Assembly: GCA_963704335.1 (NCBI GenBank)
Contig: OY969889.1
Span: 2,108,001-2,172,000 of the forward strand
Length of the DNA stretch: 64,000 nucleotides
From: PALSA-612 sp963704335
Lineage (GTDB): Bacteria; Actinomycetota; Thermoleophilia; Gaiellales; Gaiellaceae
Reading direction: 5' to 3'
Of the stretch, positions 57,493 through 64,000 are shown piece by piece (positions within the stretch are counted from its first letter, which is position 1; every line of letters starts with the position of its first letter). The notes under the pieces were generated by a model. It had not been told where the DNA came from, searched no databases, and saw only the letters and a list, made by a program, of their open reading frames with translations. A program made the position numbers and the translations under genes.

Positions 57493-58263
57493 TCAGCTGC
57501 CCGACTTCCTTACGAAGGTGACAGACCACTTGATCCGGCTGCTACCCGTGTGCCTCGTGCCTTCGTCGTTGGCGGGCGTGGTGTCGGTCGCGTAGCTCTT
57601 GGCCCCTCGGATCGTGAGCCGGCAGCGGGGGTTGTTGTCCATGCAGCGATAGAGCTTCTCGAGGTTGAGGGTGACGCGGGTCTTCACTCCGGGGGGACCT
57701 GGCTCCCCCATGTAAGCCGTGTCGCACACGGCGCGGTTGTAGGGCTGGATCTGCCAGTCGAGGAAGACGCGCTTGGCGGACTTCGGAAGCAGGCTTTCCA
57801 GTCCGTCGATATGAACCTGGCCCGCGAACTTTCGGGTACCGCAGCCCGTGTTCAGTGTGTGGGGCTCACGTTTGCACGCGCGCGTGGTGAAGTCGAAGTC
57901 CGAGCTCCATCCGCTTGTCGTCACGGTGGTCTGCGCGGCTCCGGAGTAATTGCCTGCCCCGACGTAGCCGACCTCGAGATGCCGCCCTTCCTTGTACAGG
58001 TTGAGCGCGTACGGCTTGCTTCCCGGCCGGATCGTGCTCCTGAACGTTCCGGAGCTCTCCTGCCCCTTGCACTGGTACCCACCGTTCCAGGATTCGGGTT
58101 GGGACCTTCGCCACGACCCCTCGAAGCTCCCCTCGTACTGAGCGACCACCCAGAAGCTCTCATTGACGCGCTGCGAAGCCGGTGCCGACCCTACTGCGAG
58201 AGCCAGCACGGCCACCAGCGCGGCGACCGCCGCCGCCGCGAGCCGAGGACTCCCAGCCTCCAC
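57493..58263 (-). CDS. secreted protein of unknown function, paralogue 2
   Basis: 256 residues from GTG or ATG at 58263. A signal peptide (LAAAAVAALVAVLALAVGSAPA) precedes a cysteine-containing beta-rich domain: FWVVAQYEGSFEGSWRRSQ, YQCKGQESSGTFRSTI, RCRLTIRGAKSYA. It is a tandem paralogue of the preceding gene, with shared SGTF, GS-x-x-Y and CRLTI-GAK blocks and the same WSVTFV end. No enzymatic motif is visible. Both genes are about 30 bp apart and read the same way. Confidence 0.72.
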   Translation of the reverse strand: MEAGSPRLAAAAVAALVAVLALAVGSAPASQRVNESFWVVAQYEGSFEGSWRRSQPESWNGGYQCKGQESSGTFRSTIRPGSKPYALNLYKEGRHLEVGYVGAGNYSGAAQTTVTTSGWSSDFDFTTRACKREPHTLNTGCGTRKFAGQVHIDGLESLLPKSAKRVFLDWQIQPYNRAVCDTAYMGEPGPPGVKTRVTLNLEKLYRCMDNNPRCRLTIRGAKSYATDTTPANDEGTRHTGSSRIKWSVTFVRKSGS

Positions 58264-58343
58264 GCGCCGATGATAAGCCAGAAGCCGGCCGGCTGGAAAC
58301 CCGGACGTCCACCGTGTGCGAGCACCGCAGATGGTCTACGGCG

Positions 58344-59021
58344 TCATGCCTGTTCGGCGAGCTCGCGCAGCTGGCGCCGGACGAAGAGGATGCGTTGGAC
58401 GACGGTCAGCCACGCGATCGCCGCCAGTGCGTAGATCGGCCATTGCAGCAGCCCCCACGGGGCGAGCCCCAGGCCGACCGAGATCAGGACCACGCGCTCG
58501 ACCCGCGAGCCGAAGCCTATGTCGGCGCGCAGGCCCAGGGCCTCGGCCTTCGCCCGGGTGTAGCTGACCAGGAACGAGCCGATCACGGCGGCGAAGGCCG
58601 CGACCAGCGCGACTTCGTTGCCGTCGTGCATGAACGAGAGGCCGATCGCGGCCAGCATGGCCGCCTCGCCGACACGGTCGAACGTCGAATCGAGAAAACC
58701 GCCGAAGACCGTGCCCTTGCTCGCCGCACGGGCGAGTGCGCCGTCGAGGATGTCCGCGATCGAGCCCACCACGAAGAGCACTCCTCCGAGCCAGAAGAAG
58801 AGGTATTCGTTGCGTTGCTCGAAGCCGACGAGAACGGCGCCGGCCAGACAGAGCGTCACGCCGGCGAGCGTGAGCATGTCGGGCGTCAGCTTCGTCTTCG
58901 CGACGCCACGCATCGACCGCGTGAGGATCTCGCGCGCCGCCTGCGTGTACTCCTGCTTGATGCGATCGAACTCGCTCGCACGCGCGTCCGGCCCTGCGCC
59001 GCCGGGCGTGGGATCAGTCAT
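58344..59021 (-). CDS. CDP-alcohol phosphatidyltransferase (probable phosphatidylinositol-phosphate synthase)
   Basis: 225 residues with six membrane helices. DILDGALARAASKGTVFGGF then LDSTFDR is the DxxDGxxAR...GxxxDxxxD active site near residue 95. In actinobacteria this subfamily joins CDP-diacylglycerol to inositol phosphate. With ino1 3 kb away the role is likely phosphatidylinositol synthesis. A TAGAGT box ends 6 nt before the ATG, whose TAG is also the stop of the PAP2 gene. A 79-bp gap lies before the secreted paralogues. Confidence 0.85.
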   Translation of the reverse strand: MTDPTPGGAGPDARASEFDRIKQEYTQAAREILTRSMRGVAKTKLTPDMLTLAGVTLCLAGAVLVGFEQRNEYLFFWLGGVLFVVGSIADILDGALARAASKGTVFGGFLDSTFDRVGEAAMLAAIGLSFMHDGNEVALVAAFAAVIGSFLVSYTRAKAEALGLRADIGFGSRVERVVLISVGLGLAPWGLLQWPIYALAAIAWLTVVQRILFVRRQLRELAEQA

Positions 59022-59027
59022 GGGACG

Positions 59028-59033
59028 ACTCTA
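59028..59033 (-). promoter_or_regulatory. -10 box TAGAGT for the CDP-alcohol phosphotransferase gene
   Basis: TAGAGT ends 6 nt before ATG 59021; its first three bases are the stop codon of the PAP2 gene. Confidence 0.45.
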
Positions 59034-59792
59034 GGCGACTTGCGGCTCGGTGCGGCGAAGCGCGCGCCGCAGCTCACGGCGGTAGACGATCGCGCCGGCG
59101 ATGAGCGCCACGAGCACGCCCGCGGCGATGTCGAGCCAGAAGTGGTTCGCCGTGGCCATCACCGCGAACGAGACCCACGCCGGCCACGCGAGCCACAGCG
59201 CTTTGGCCCAGCGGCTCCTGACGATGAGGGCCATGCTGATGCCGACGATCAGCGCATCCGCGGCGTGGAGGCTGGGCATGGCGGCGTAGGGGTTCGACGC
59301 GAGCTCGATCAGCCCGCTGCCGTGGTTCAGGGAGCCGAACGAGAGCAGCGTGTCGTCGAAGCCGAACGCCTGGAACATCCGCGGCGGGGCTGTCGGTGCA
59401 ACCACGTAGCCGATGAGGCCGATCGTGTTCGCCAGCAGGATCCAGTTGCGGAAACGATAGAAGTGGTCGTTCCGGCGCAGGTACACCCAGAGCAGCGTCA
59501 GACAGACGACAGTGAACTCGGAGTTCCAGTACGTCCACGAGACGGCGGTCGTGAGGACGTCCGAGGAATGGGTCATCTGCTGAAGCGAGAGCTCGACGAG
59601 CCCGGTCACACGCTGCTCGATCTCGATCACCCAGAGCCCGTTCTCGAATGCCCGGGCGGGATTCCGGTCGGCGACGCCCCGGACAACCTGATACGCGAGC
59701 AGGAAGCCGAACCAGATCGCGAGCTGCACGCCGAAGTCGCGCCACCCGCGTGGGAGGTAGCGGTTCCCGATCGTGACAACGGCTCCGGTCAA
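59031..59792 (-). CDS. PAP2-superfamily inositol-lipid transferase-like protein
   Basis: 253 residues from TTG with six membrane helices. YVVAPTAPPRMF, AAMPSLHAADALIVG and ATANHFWLDIAAGVLVALI are the three PAP2 motifs with the two catalytic histidines and aspartate. The pattern is of the AUR1-like (PAP2_3) branch, which includes inositol-phosphate transferases acting on lipids. It lies next to the CDP-alcohol phosphotransferase, so both probably handle inositol lipids at the membrane. Exact substrate is unknown. Confidence 0.8.
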   Translation of the reverse strand: MTGAVVTIGNRYLPRGWRDFGVQLAIWFGFLLAYQVVRGVADRNPARAFENGLWVIEIEQRVTGLVELSLQQMTHSSDVLTTAVSWTYWNSEFTVVCLTLLWVYLRRNDHFYRFRNWILLANTIGLIGYVVAPTAPPRMFQAFGFDDTLLSFGSLNHGSGLIELASNPYAAMPSLHAADALIVGISMALIVRSRWAKALWLAWPAWVSFAVMATANHFWLDIAAGVLVALIAGAIVYRRELRRALRRTEPQVA

Positions 59793-59862
59793 ACCGGCAT
59801 CCCTGCGAAACTCATTCCCGCCACGGCCCGCCGATTCTAACGTGCCCGTCGGCGCTGCGGAG

Positions 59863-60864
59863 CTAGCCGCCGATGAAAGACATCTCGACCTTTGGCAGGT
59901 CGGCGGTTTCGGCGGTGCGAAGCTCGGAATATCGGTCTTGACGGACCGTCCAGATGCCGGCGATCTCGGCGGTCAGCTCGTCGTCTGAGGCGCCTGCGCG
60001 CACGAGGCCGCGCAAATCATGGCCCCGCACGGCGAAGAGGCACGTGTAGAGGCGGCCGTCCGCGGACAGGCGGGCCCGCGTGCAGTCGCCGCAGAACGGC
60101 TGCGTCACCGACGCGATGACGCCGATCTCGCCGCCGCCGTCCCGGTAGCGGTAGCGCTGCGCAACCTCGCCGCGATAGGCGGAGTCGACCGGCTCTAGGG
60201 GCAGGTCGGCGTCGATCGTCGCCACGATCTCTGCCGCCGGCACGACGTCGTCCAGCCGCCACCCGTTCGTGTGCCCGACGTCCATGTACTCGATGAACCG
60301 CAGCGTGTGGCCGGTGCCGTGGAAGTGCCGGGCCAGCTCCAGGATCGAGCCCTCGTTCAGCTCCCGCTTGACGACGACGTTGACCTTGACCGGGAGACCG
60401 GCAGCAGCCGCCGCGTCGATGCCCTCGAGCACGCGGTCCACCGGGAAGTCGACGTCGTTCATCGCGCGGAAGACCTCGTCGTCGAGCGAATCGAGGCTGA
60501 CCGTCACGCGCGTCAGGCCGGCGGCGGCGAGCGCGTCCGCTTGCCGTGACAGGAGCGCGCCGTTCGTCGTCAGCGTCAGGTCGACGTCTCCGAGCGCTGC
60601 CAGCTTCTCGACGAGCACCGGCAGATCCCGCCGGACGAGCGGTTCGCCGCCCGTGATGCGGATCTTCTCGACCCCGCCGCCCACGAAGACGCGCGCGATG
60701 CGCTCGATCTCCTCGAACGTCAGCAGCTCGTTGCGGCCCAGGAACTCGTAATCGCGTCCGAAGACCTCCTTCGGCATGCAGTAGACGCACCGGAAGTTGC
60801 ACCGGTCGGTGACGGAGATGCGGAGATCGCGCAGCGGCCGGCCGAAGGTATCGGTCAGAGACAC
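59863..60864 (-). CDS. moaA: GTP 3',8-cyclase MoaA
   Basis: 333 residues from GTG. The radical-SAM motif is DRCNFRCVYCMPKE at residues 17-30 (CxxxCxxC). GGEPLVRRDLPVLV follows. A second cluster is bound near the C-terminus by CGDCTRARLSADGRLYTC. The protein ends in GG, needed for catalysis. It performs the first step of molybdenum cofactor synthesis from GTP. No other moa or mob gene lies in the window. A TACGCT box ends 6 nt before the GTG. Confidence 0.95.
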   Translation of the reverse strand: MSLTDTFGRPLRDLRISVTDRCNFRCVYCMPKEVFGRDYEFLGRNELLTFEEIERIARVFVGGGVEKIRITGGEPLVRRDLPVLVEKLAALGDVDLTLTTNGALLSRQADALAAAGLTRVTVSLDSLDDEVFRAMNDVDFPVDRVLEGIDAAAAAGLPVKVNVVVKRELNEGSILELARHFHGTGHTLRFIEYMDVGHTNGWRLDDVVPAAEIVATIDADLPLEPVDSAYRGEVAQRYRYRDGGGEIGVIASVTQPFCGDCTRARLSADGRLYTCLFAVRGHDLRGLVRAGASDDELTAEIAGIWTVRQDRYSELRTAETADLPKVEMSFIGG

Positions 60865-60868
60865 GCGT

Positions 60869-61696
60869 TCAGCGTAGCGATGCGAGCCGCGCCGAGATCG
60901 CGCGGGCCAGGCAATCGGCGCTGCCCTCTCCGTACTCGAGATAGAGCGATGGCTCGGTCAGCTCCAGCTCCAGAACCGCGCCCCCGAGCAGGTCGACGCG
61001 GGCATAGAGCGGATCGCCGGGCGCGCAGGCGATGGCCGCTTCGGCGATCGCGCGCTCCTTCGCCGACGCAGCGCCCGGCTCGAGCTCTTCGTCGAGGTAG
61101 AGAACCCGGCGCTCGCTGCCTGCGGGCAGGGGTGCGCGGCGATGCAGGGCGTGGGAGTACGCGCCATCGACGTAGACGAGCGCCTTCTCATCGGCATCAG
61201 CGAGGTATGGCTGGATCATCGCCGTCTCGCCTTCGGCCCGAATGCGCTCGACGAGCGCCCGTCCAGCGTCGGCTTCCTCGGGCGCGAACCACGCCGATCT
61301 GCGGCCACCGGCCGAGACCGAGGGCTTGACGACGTAGGGGTCGGTCGGCGGCTCGAACGCGGCTCCGGGCTCGACAAACCGGGTGGGAACGATCGGCACG
61401 CCGGCGGCATCGAGCTGCTCGAGGTAGCGCTTGTCGGTGTTCCACTCGAGCAGCGGCACCTCGTTGACGACACGCGCCAACGCCCGCGCCCACTGGAGGA
61501 ACTCGCCGAGACGCTCCGCGTAGTCCCAGGTCGAGCGCAGGACGACGAGCTCGAACGCATCCCAGTCGACCCCGCCGTCGTCCCAGACGGCCGGAATGCC
61601 ATCGATGCCGTGAGTGGCGAGAGCGGGGAGGAGGAGCCGGTCGTCGGGCTCCAGGTCGGGAATCTCGGCACACGTCGCCAGCGCGACGCGCGTCAA
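60869..61696 (-). CDS. ATP-grasp domain protein
   Basis: 275 residues from TTG. VVLRSTWDYAERLGEFLQWA and DPYVVKPSVSAGGRRSAWF carry the ATP-binding region, and EKALVYVDGAYSHALHRRAP the metal-binding region, matching RimK/glutathione synthetase-type ATP-grasp enzymes. It probably forms an amide or peptide bond on a small substrate. It starts inside the M29 gene upstream (TTGA overlap) and is followed by moaA after 4 bp. Substrate unknown. Confidence 0.75.
   Translation of the reverse strand: MTRVALATCAEIPDLEPDDRLLLPALATHGIDGIPAVWDDGGVDWDAFELVVLRSTWDYAERLGEFLQWARALARVVNEVPLLEWNTDKRYLEQLDAAGVPIVPTRFVEPGAAFEPPTDPYVVKPSVSAGGRRSAWFAPEEADAGRALVERIRAEGETAMIQPYLADADEKALVYVDGAYSHALHRRAPLPAGSERRVLYLDEELEPGAASAKERAIAEAAIACAPGDPLYARVDLLGGAVLELELTEPSLYLEYGEGSADCLARAISARLASLR
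60871..60876 (-). promoter_or_regulatory. -10 box TACGCT for moaA
   Basis: TACGCT ends 6 nt before GTG 60864, inside the end of the ATP-grasp gene. Confidence 0.45.
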
Positions 61697-62772
61697 ATGC
61701 TCCAGGCCCCGTCCTGCTGCACGACCTGTCCGTCGAGCTCGATGCGGCCGCCCGACCTGAGGTCCTTGACGATGTCCCAGTGGATGTTGCTCGTGTTCTG
61801 GCCGCCGAGGAACGTGTAGCTCTGGCCGAGCGCGAGGTGGATCGACCCGTCGATCTTCTCGTCGAACAGCGTGTTCTTCATGTAGCGCGTGATCCCGGGG
61901 TTGCAGCCGATACCGAGCTCGCCGATCCGCCGTGCGCCCTCGTCGCGATCGAGGATGTTGTTGAGGATGTCCTCGCCGCGGCTCGCCGATGCCGTCACGA
62001 CCTTGCCGGCCTCGAACTCCAGCCGGACCCCCTCGAGCTCCTTGCCCTCGTGCACCGCCGGGTACTCAGAGAACGTGATCACGCCGCTGGCCGAGCTCTC
62101 CACCGGCGCGAAGAAGAACTCCCCGCCCGGCATGTTCTTGTGCCCGTCGTCGACCTCGCCGTGGCGGCCGTCGAGAGAGATCGTGAGGTCGGTCCCTTCG
62201 CCGACGATCCGGATCTCGGTGGCGGCGTCGAAGCGGTCGGCGTAGCGGCGCATGCGGTCGCCCTCGGCGTCCCAGTCGAGCAAGCACGCAGCGAAGACGA
62301 TGTCCGTCAGCTGGTCGAGCGTGAGCCCTGCTTCCTGGGCAAGAGCGTTCGTCGGGTACTGACAGCTGACCCACGGCATCTCCGAGGACATCGTGCGCTT
62401 GTAGAAGATCCGGGAGGCCGCGTTGACGAGCGAGAGCCGCTCGGGCGCCAGGTCGGCCGCGGCACGCGTGTTCTCGGGGGCGTCGAGCGTGATCCGGGCG
62501 TCCATCCGTTCGCAGGCGAAGCGATCGATGTCAGCCAGTTCGCCGAGCAGCTGCTCGGGAGCCTCCGCCGTCCACACGTGGTCGATGGGCCACGTCGACC
62601 AGTTGATGCGCATGATCGCGTAGGCGCCTCGCCGCGCGATCTGCCGCTCGAGCTCCTCGAGCAGCGGGCGCGCGAGCGGCGTCGAGCGGATCAGCACCTC
62701 CCAGCCGGGCTGGACGTCGAGGCAGCGCTCGACGAGCAGCTTCGCGTACGCCTCGATCCTGGGGTCTCTCAG
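61693..62772 (-). CDS. M29-family aminopeptidase, paralogue 1, probable CTG start
   Basis: 359 residues if the CTG at 62772 is the start. The paralogue downstream on the map begins MTDPRLASYASLLVERCIDV, and this one, read from that CTG, begins LRDPRIEAYAKLLVERCLDV, so the two starts align exactly. No ATG, GTG or TTG occurs in frame nearby, and the first GTG (62697) would remove 25 conserved residues. GELGIGCNPGITRYMKNTLF, DEKIDGSIHLALG and NTSNIHWDIVKDLRSGG supply the two-metal site. It releases N-terminal residues from peptides. Confidence 0.85.
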   Translation of the reverse strand: MRDPRIEAYAKLLVERCLDVQPGWEVLIRSTPLARPLLEELERQIARRGAYAIMRINWSTWPIDHVWTAEAPEQLLGELADIDRFACERMDARITLDAPENTRAAADLAPERLSLVNAASRIFYKRTMSSEMPWVSCQYPTNALAQEAGLTLDQLTDIVFAACLLDWDAEGDRMRRYADRFDAATEIRIVGEGTDLTISLDGRHGEVDDGHKNMPGGEFFFAPVESSASGVITFSEYPAVHEGKELEGVRLEFEAGKVVTASASRGEDILNNILDRDEGARRIGELGIGCNPGITRYMKNTLFDEKIDGSIHLALGQSYTFLGGQNTSNIHWDIVKDLRSGGRIELDGQVVQQDGAWSI

Positions 62773-63839
62773 ATCAGCCAGCTCCCGTCGCGCTGTACGA
62801 CCTCGCCGTCCAGCTCGATCGTGCCGCCGCCGCGCAGGTTCTTGACCATGTCCCAGTGGACGGCGCTGACGTTCGTCCCACCGATGAACGGGAAGCCGTT
62901 GCCGAGCGCCAGATGGATCGTGCCCTCGATCTTCTCGTCGAAGAGGACGTTCTGCGTGTGCCGCTGGATGCCGGGGTTGCAGCCGATGCCGAACTCGCCG
63001 AGCACCCGGGCGCCGTCGTCCGTGTCGAGCGTCTTCAGCAGGACGTCCTCGTGCGTCGAGGCCGACGCTTCCACGACACGACCATCCTCGAAACTGAGAC
63101 GAACGTTCTCGAAGGCGCGGCCGCTGTAGGAAGCCGGGTACTCCGAGAACGCGACCGTGCCGCGCGTCGAGTCCTCGACCGGGCTGTAGAAGACCTCGCC
63201 GCCCGGCATGTTCGCGCCGATCGCATCCACGTGGCCGGAACGGCCCTCGAGGCTGAAGGTGAGGTCGGTCCCGTCACCCGTGATCCGGACGTCGCCGGCC
63301 GCGTCGAAGTGGGAGCCGATCTCCCGCATGCGCTCGGCCAGCGCTTCCCAGTCGACGAGCACCGCGCCGTAGAGGAAGTCCTCGTATGCCCTGAGGCCCA
63401 TGCCCGCGTCCTGCGCGAGCGCAGGCGTCGGGAACTGGCAGCCGACCCAGGGCTTCTGTCCCGCGAAGAACGGCTCCATGTGCGGTCGAGTTGCCTCCAG
63501 CCGCAGCACGAGGCGCTCGGGAGAGAGGTCTGACCCCTCGCGGGTGTTCTCGGGTGCGTCGATGACGACGAAGCTGTCCGCGTTGTCGAGCTCGTACGCG
63601 GCGATCTCCGGCAGCCTCCCCACGAGCTCCTCCGGGGCATCCGCGAGCCAGGCCGCCGACCGCGAGAACGAGATCCTCGGCAGGGCGTACGCGCCGCGGC
63701 GTGCGATCGCGGCTACGACCTCGTCGGCGAGCGGCCTTGCCTGTGGGGACGTGCGAACGAGCACCTGCCAGCCCGGCTGCACGTCGATGCACCGCTCCAC
63801 GAGCAGCGACGCGTAGCTGGCGAGCCGTGGATCCGTCAT
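62769..63839 (-). CDS. M29-family aminopeptidase, paralogue 2
   Basis: 356 residues from ATG. VVIDAPENTREGSDLSPERL, GEFGIGCNPGIQRHTQNVLF, DEKIEGTIHLALG and VSAVHWDMVKNLRGGGTI give the acidic and histidine ligands for two metals near residues 250-345. It is about half identical to its neighbour, so one arose by tandem duplication. The first enzyme's CTG start overlaps this gene's stop (CTGA). A TAGTGT box ends 9 nt before the ATG, and dnaK is divergent. Confidence 0.88.
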   Translation of the reverse strand: MTDPRLASYASLLVERCIDVQPGWQVLVRTSPQARPLADEVVAAIARRGAYALPRISFSRSAAWLADAPEELVGRLPEIAAYELDNADSFVVIDAPENTREGSDLSPERLVLRLEATRPHMEPFFAGQKPWVGCQFPTPALAQDAGMGLRAYEDFLYGAVLVDWEALAERMREIGSHFDAAGDVRITGDGTDLTFSLEGRSGHVDAIGANMPGGEVFYSPVEDSTRGTVAFSEYPASYSGRAFENVRLSFEDGRVVEASASTHEDVLLKTLDTDDGARVLGEFGIGCNPGIQRHTQNVLFDEKIEGTIHLALGNGFPFIGGTNVSAVHWDMVKNLRGGGTIELDGEVVQRDGSWLI

Positions 63840-63848
63840 GGTTGCTGG

Positions 63849-63854
63849 ACACTA
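63849..63854 (-). promoter_or_regulatory. -10 box TAGTGT for the M29 paralogue 2 gene
   Basis: TAGTGT ends 9 nt before ATG 63839. Confidence 0.35.
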
Positions 63855-63870
63855 ACGACTCTAACTTGCT

Positions 63871-63893
63871 ACGCTAAGACTTAGATTTTCTTC
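63871..63893 (+). promoter_or_regulatory. dnaK promoter with element shared with hsp20
   Basis: AGACTTAGATTTTCTTC (63877-63893) matches the hsp20 stretch at 31997-32012 apart from one substitution and one inserted T. It contains the palindrome CTAAGACTTAG (63874-63884). TTAGAT at 63881-63886 lies where the hsp20 -10 (TAAGAT) does. No clear -35 is visible. Confidence 0.55.
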
Positions 63894-63910
63894 CATAGTC
63901 ACGGACATAG

Positions 63911-63916
63911 AAGGAG
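63911..63916 (+). promoter_or_regulatory. Shine-Dalgarno sequence of dnaK
   Basis: AAGGAG lies 7 nt before ATG 63924. Confidence 0.7.
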
Positions 63917-63923
63917 AGAGCGA

Positions 63924-64000
63924 ATGGGCAAGGTGATCGGCATCGACCTGGGCACGACCAACTCGTGCATGGCCGCGATCGAAGGCGGCGAGCCGGCCGT
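63924..64000 (+). CDS. dnaK: molecular chaperone DnaK (N-terminal part, cut by window end)
   Basis: The first 25 residues read MGKVIGIDLGTTNSCMAAIE, the phosphate-1 loop of the Hsp70 ATPase domain. The rest lies beyond the window. The gene has a good Shine-Dalgarno sequence and a promoter element shared with hsp20, as expected for co-induced heat-shock genes. dnaK usually leads grpE, dnaJ and hspR in actinobacteria. Confidence 0.95.
   Translation, partial: MGKVIGIDLGTTNSCMAAIEGGEPA

Overview
This window looks like a continuous piece of chromosome from a high-GC actinobacterium, probably a deep-branching, little-studied group such as Thermoleophilia (my inference, not proven). The reasons are the very high GC, the frequent GTG and TTG starts, and many start codons preceded by a TAnnnT hexamer 6 to 9 nt upstream, as in actinobacterial leaderless transcripts. 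The inositol-lipid genes (ino1, a CDP-alcohol phosphotransferase), a SepIVA-like gene next to coaD, and cyclases carrying an alpha/beta-hydrolase domain point the same way. No tRNA, rRNA, CRISPR array or transposase was seen, and no gene-free stretch exceeds 300 bp.

Layout. 1-10.4 kb is core housekeeping: scpB, a thioredoxin-like protein, rluB, trpS, then aroF, plsC, aroA, cmk, der, gpsA and metK. 10.4-14.5 kb, minus strand, is a DtxR-type regulator followed by two ABC ATPase/permease pairs. 14.5-30.1 kb, plus strand, holds priA, def, fmt, rsmB, the riboflavin genes ribD, ribE, ribBA and ribH, rpmB, an Asp23 protein, FakA and DegV proteins, recG, rsmD, coaD and a SepIVA-like gene. 30.1-32 kb, minus strand, holds argF, a small zincin and a methyltransferase. 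Next come hsp20 and, from 41.1 back to 32.5 kb, an apparently unbroken ten-gene unit: a secreted DUF4331 protein, a TPR protein, a NicO-type metal transporter, a Fur-family regulator, CbiM, a PDGLE protein, CbiQ, CbiO, an anti-sigma factor and an ECF sigma factor. 41.3-43.1 kb is a lower-GC membrane-protein gene that seems to have been inserted at the 3' end of a cyclic-2,3-diphosphoglycerate synthetase-like gene. 44.6-55 kb is mixed: a hydrolase-cyclase, ferritin, a nucleotidyltransferase, a metallopeptidase, yjbQ, rlmD, a lipoprotein, a methyltransferase, a UDG-like protein and a glycosyltransferase-PHP fusion. 55.1-59.8 kb is an inositol-lipid neighbourhood: a ribbon-helix-helix module joined in frame to ino1, two secreted paralogues, a CDP-alcohol phosphotransferase and a PAP2 enzyme. 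59.8-63.8 kb holds moaA, an ATP-grasp protein and two M29 aminopeptidase paralogues. dnaK begins at 63924.

The most unusual points are: (1) the ten-gene metal/DUF4331 unit ending in its own sigma/anti-sigma pair; (2) the inserted membrane gene flanked by 31-bp copies of a gene's 3' end; (3) two genes whose only plausible start is CTG in a CTGA stop/start overlap; (4) many leaderless promoters, including three divergent gene pairs with overlapping -10 boxes; (5) the ribbon-helix-helix-Ino1 reading frame with tandem repeats at its promoter; (6) eight or so frameshifts concentrated in two adjacent genes, plus one in ribH. Frameshifts could be assembly errors or real gene decay, and raw reads are needed to decide.
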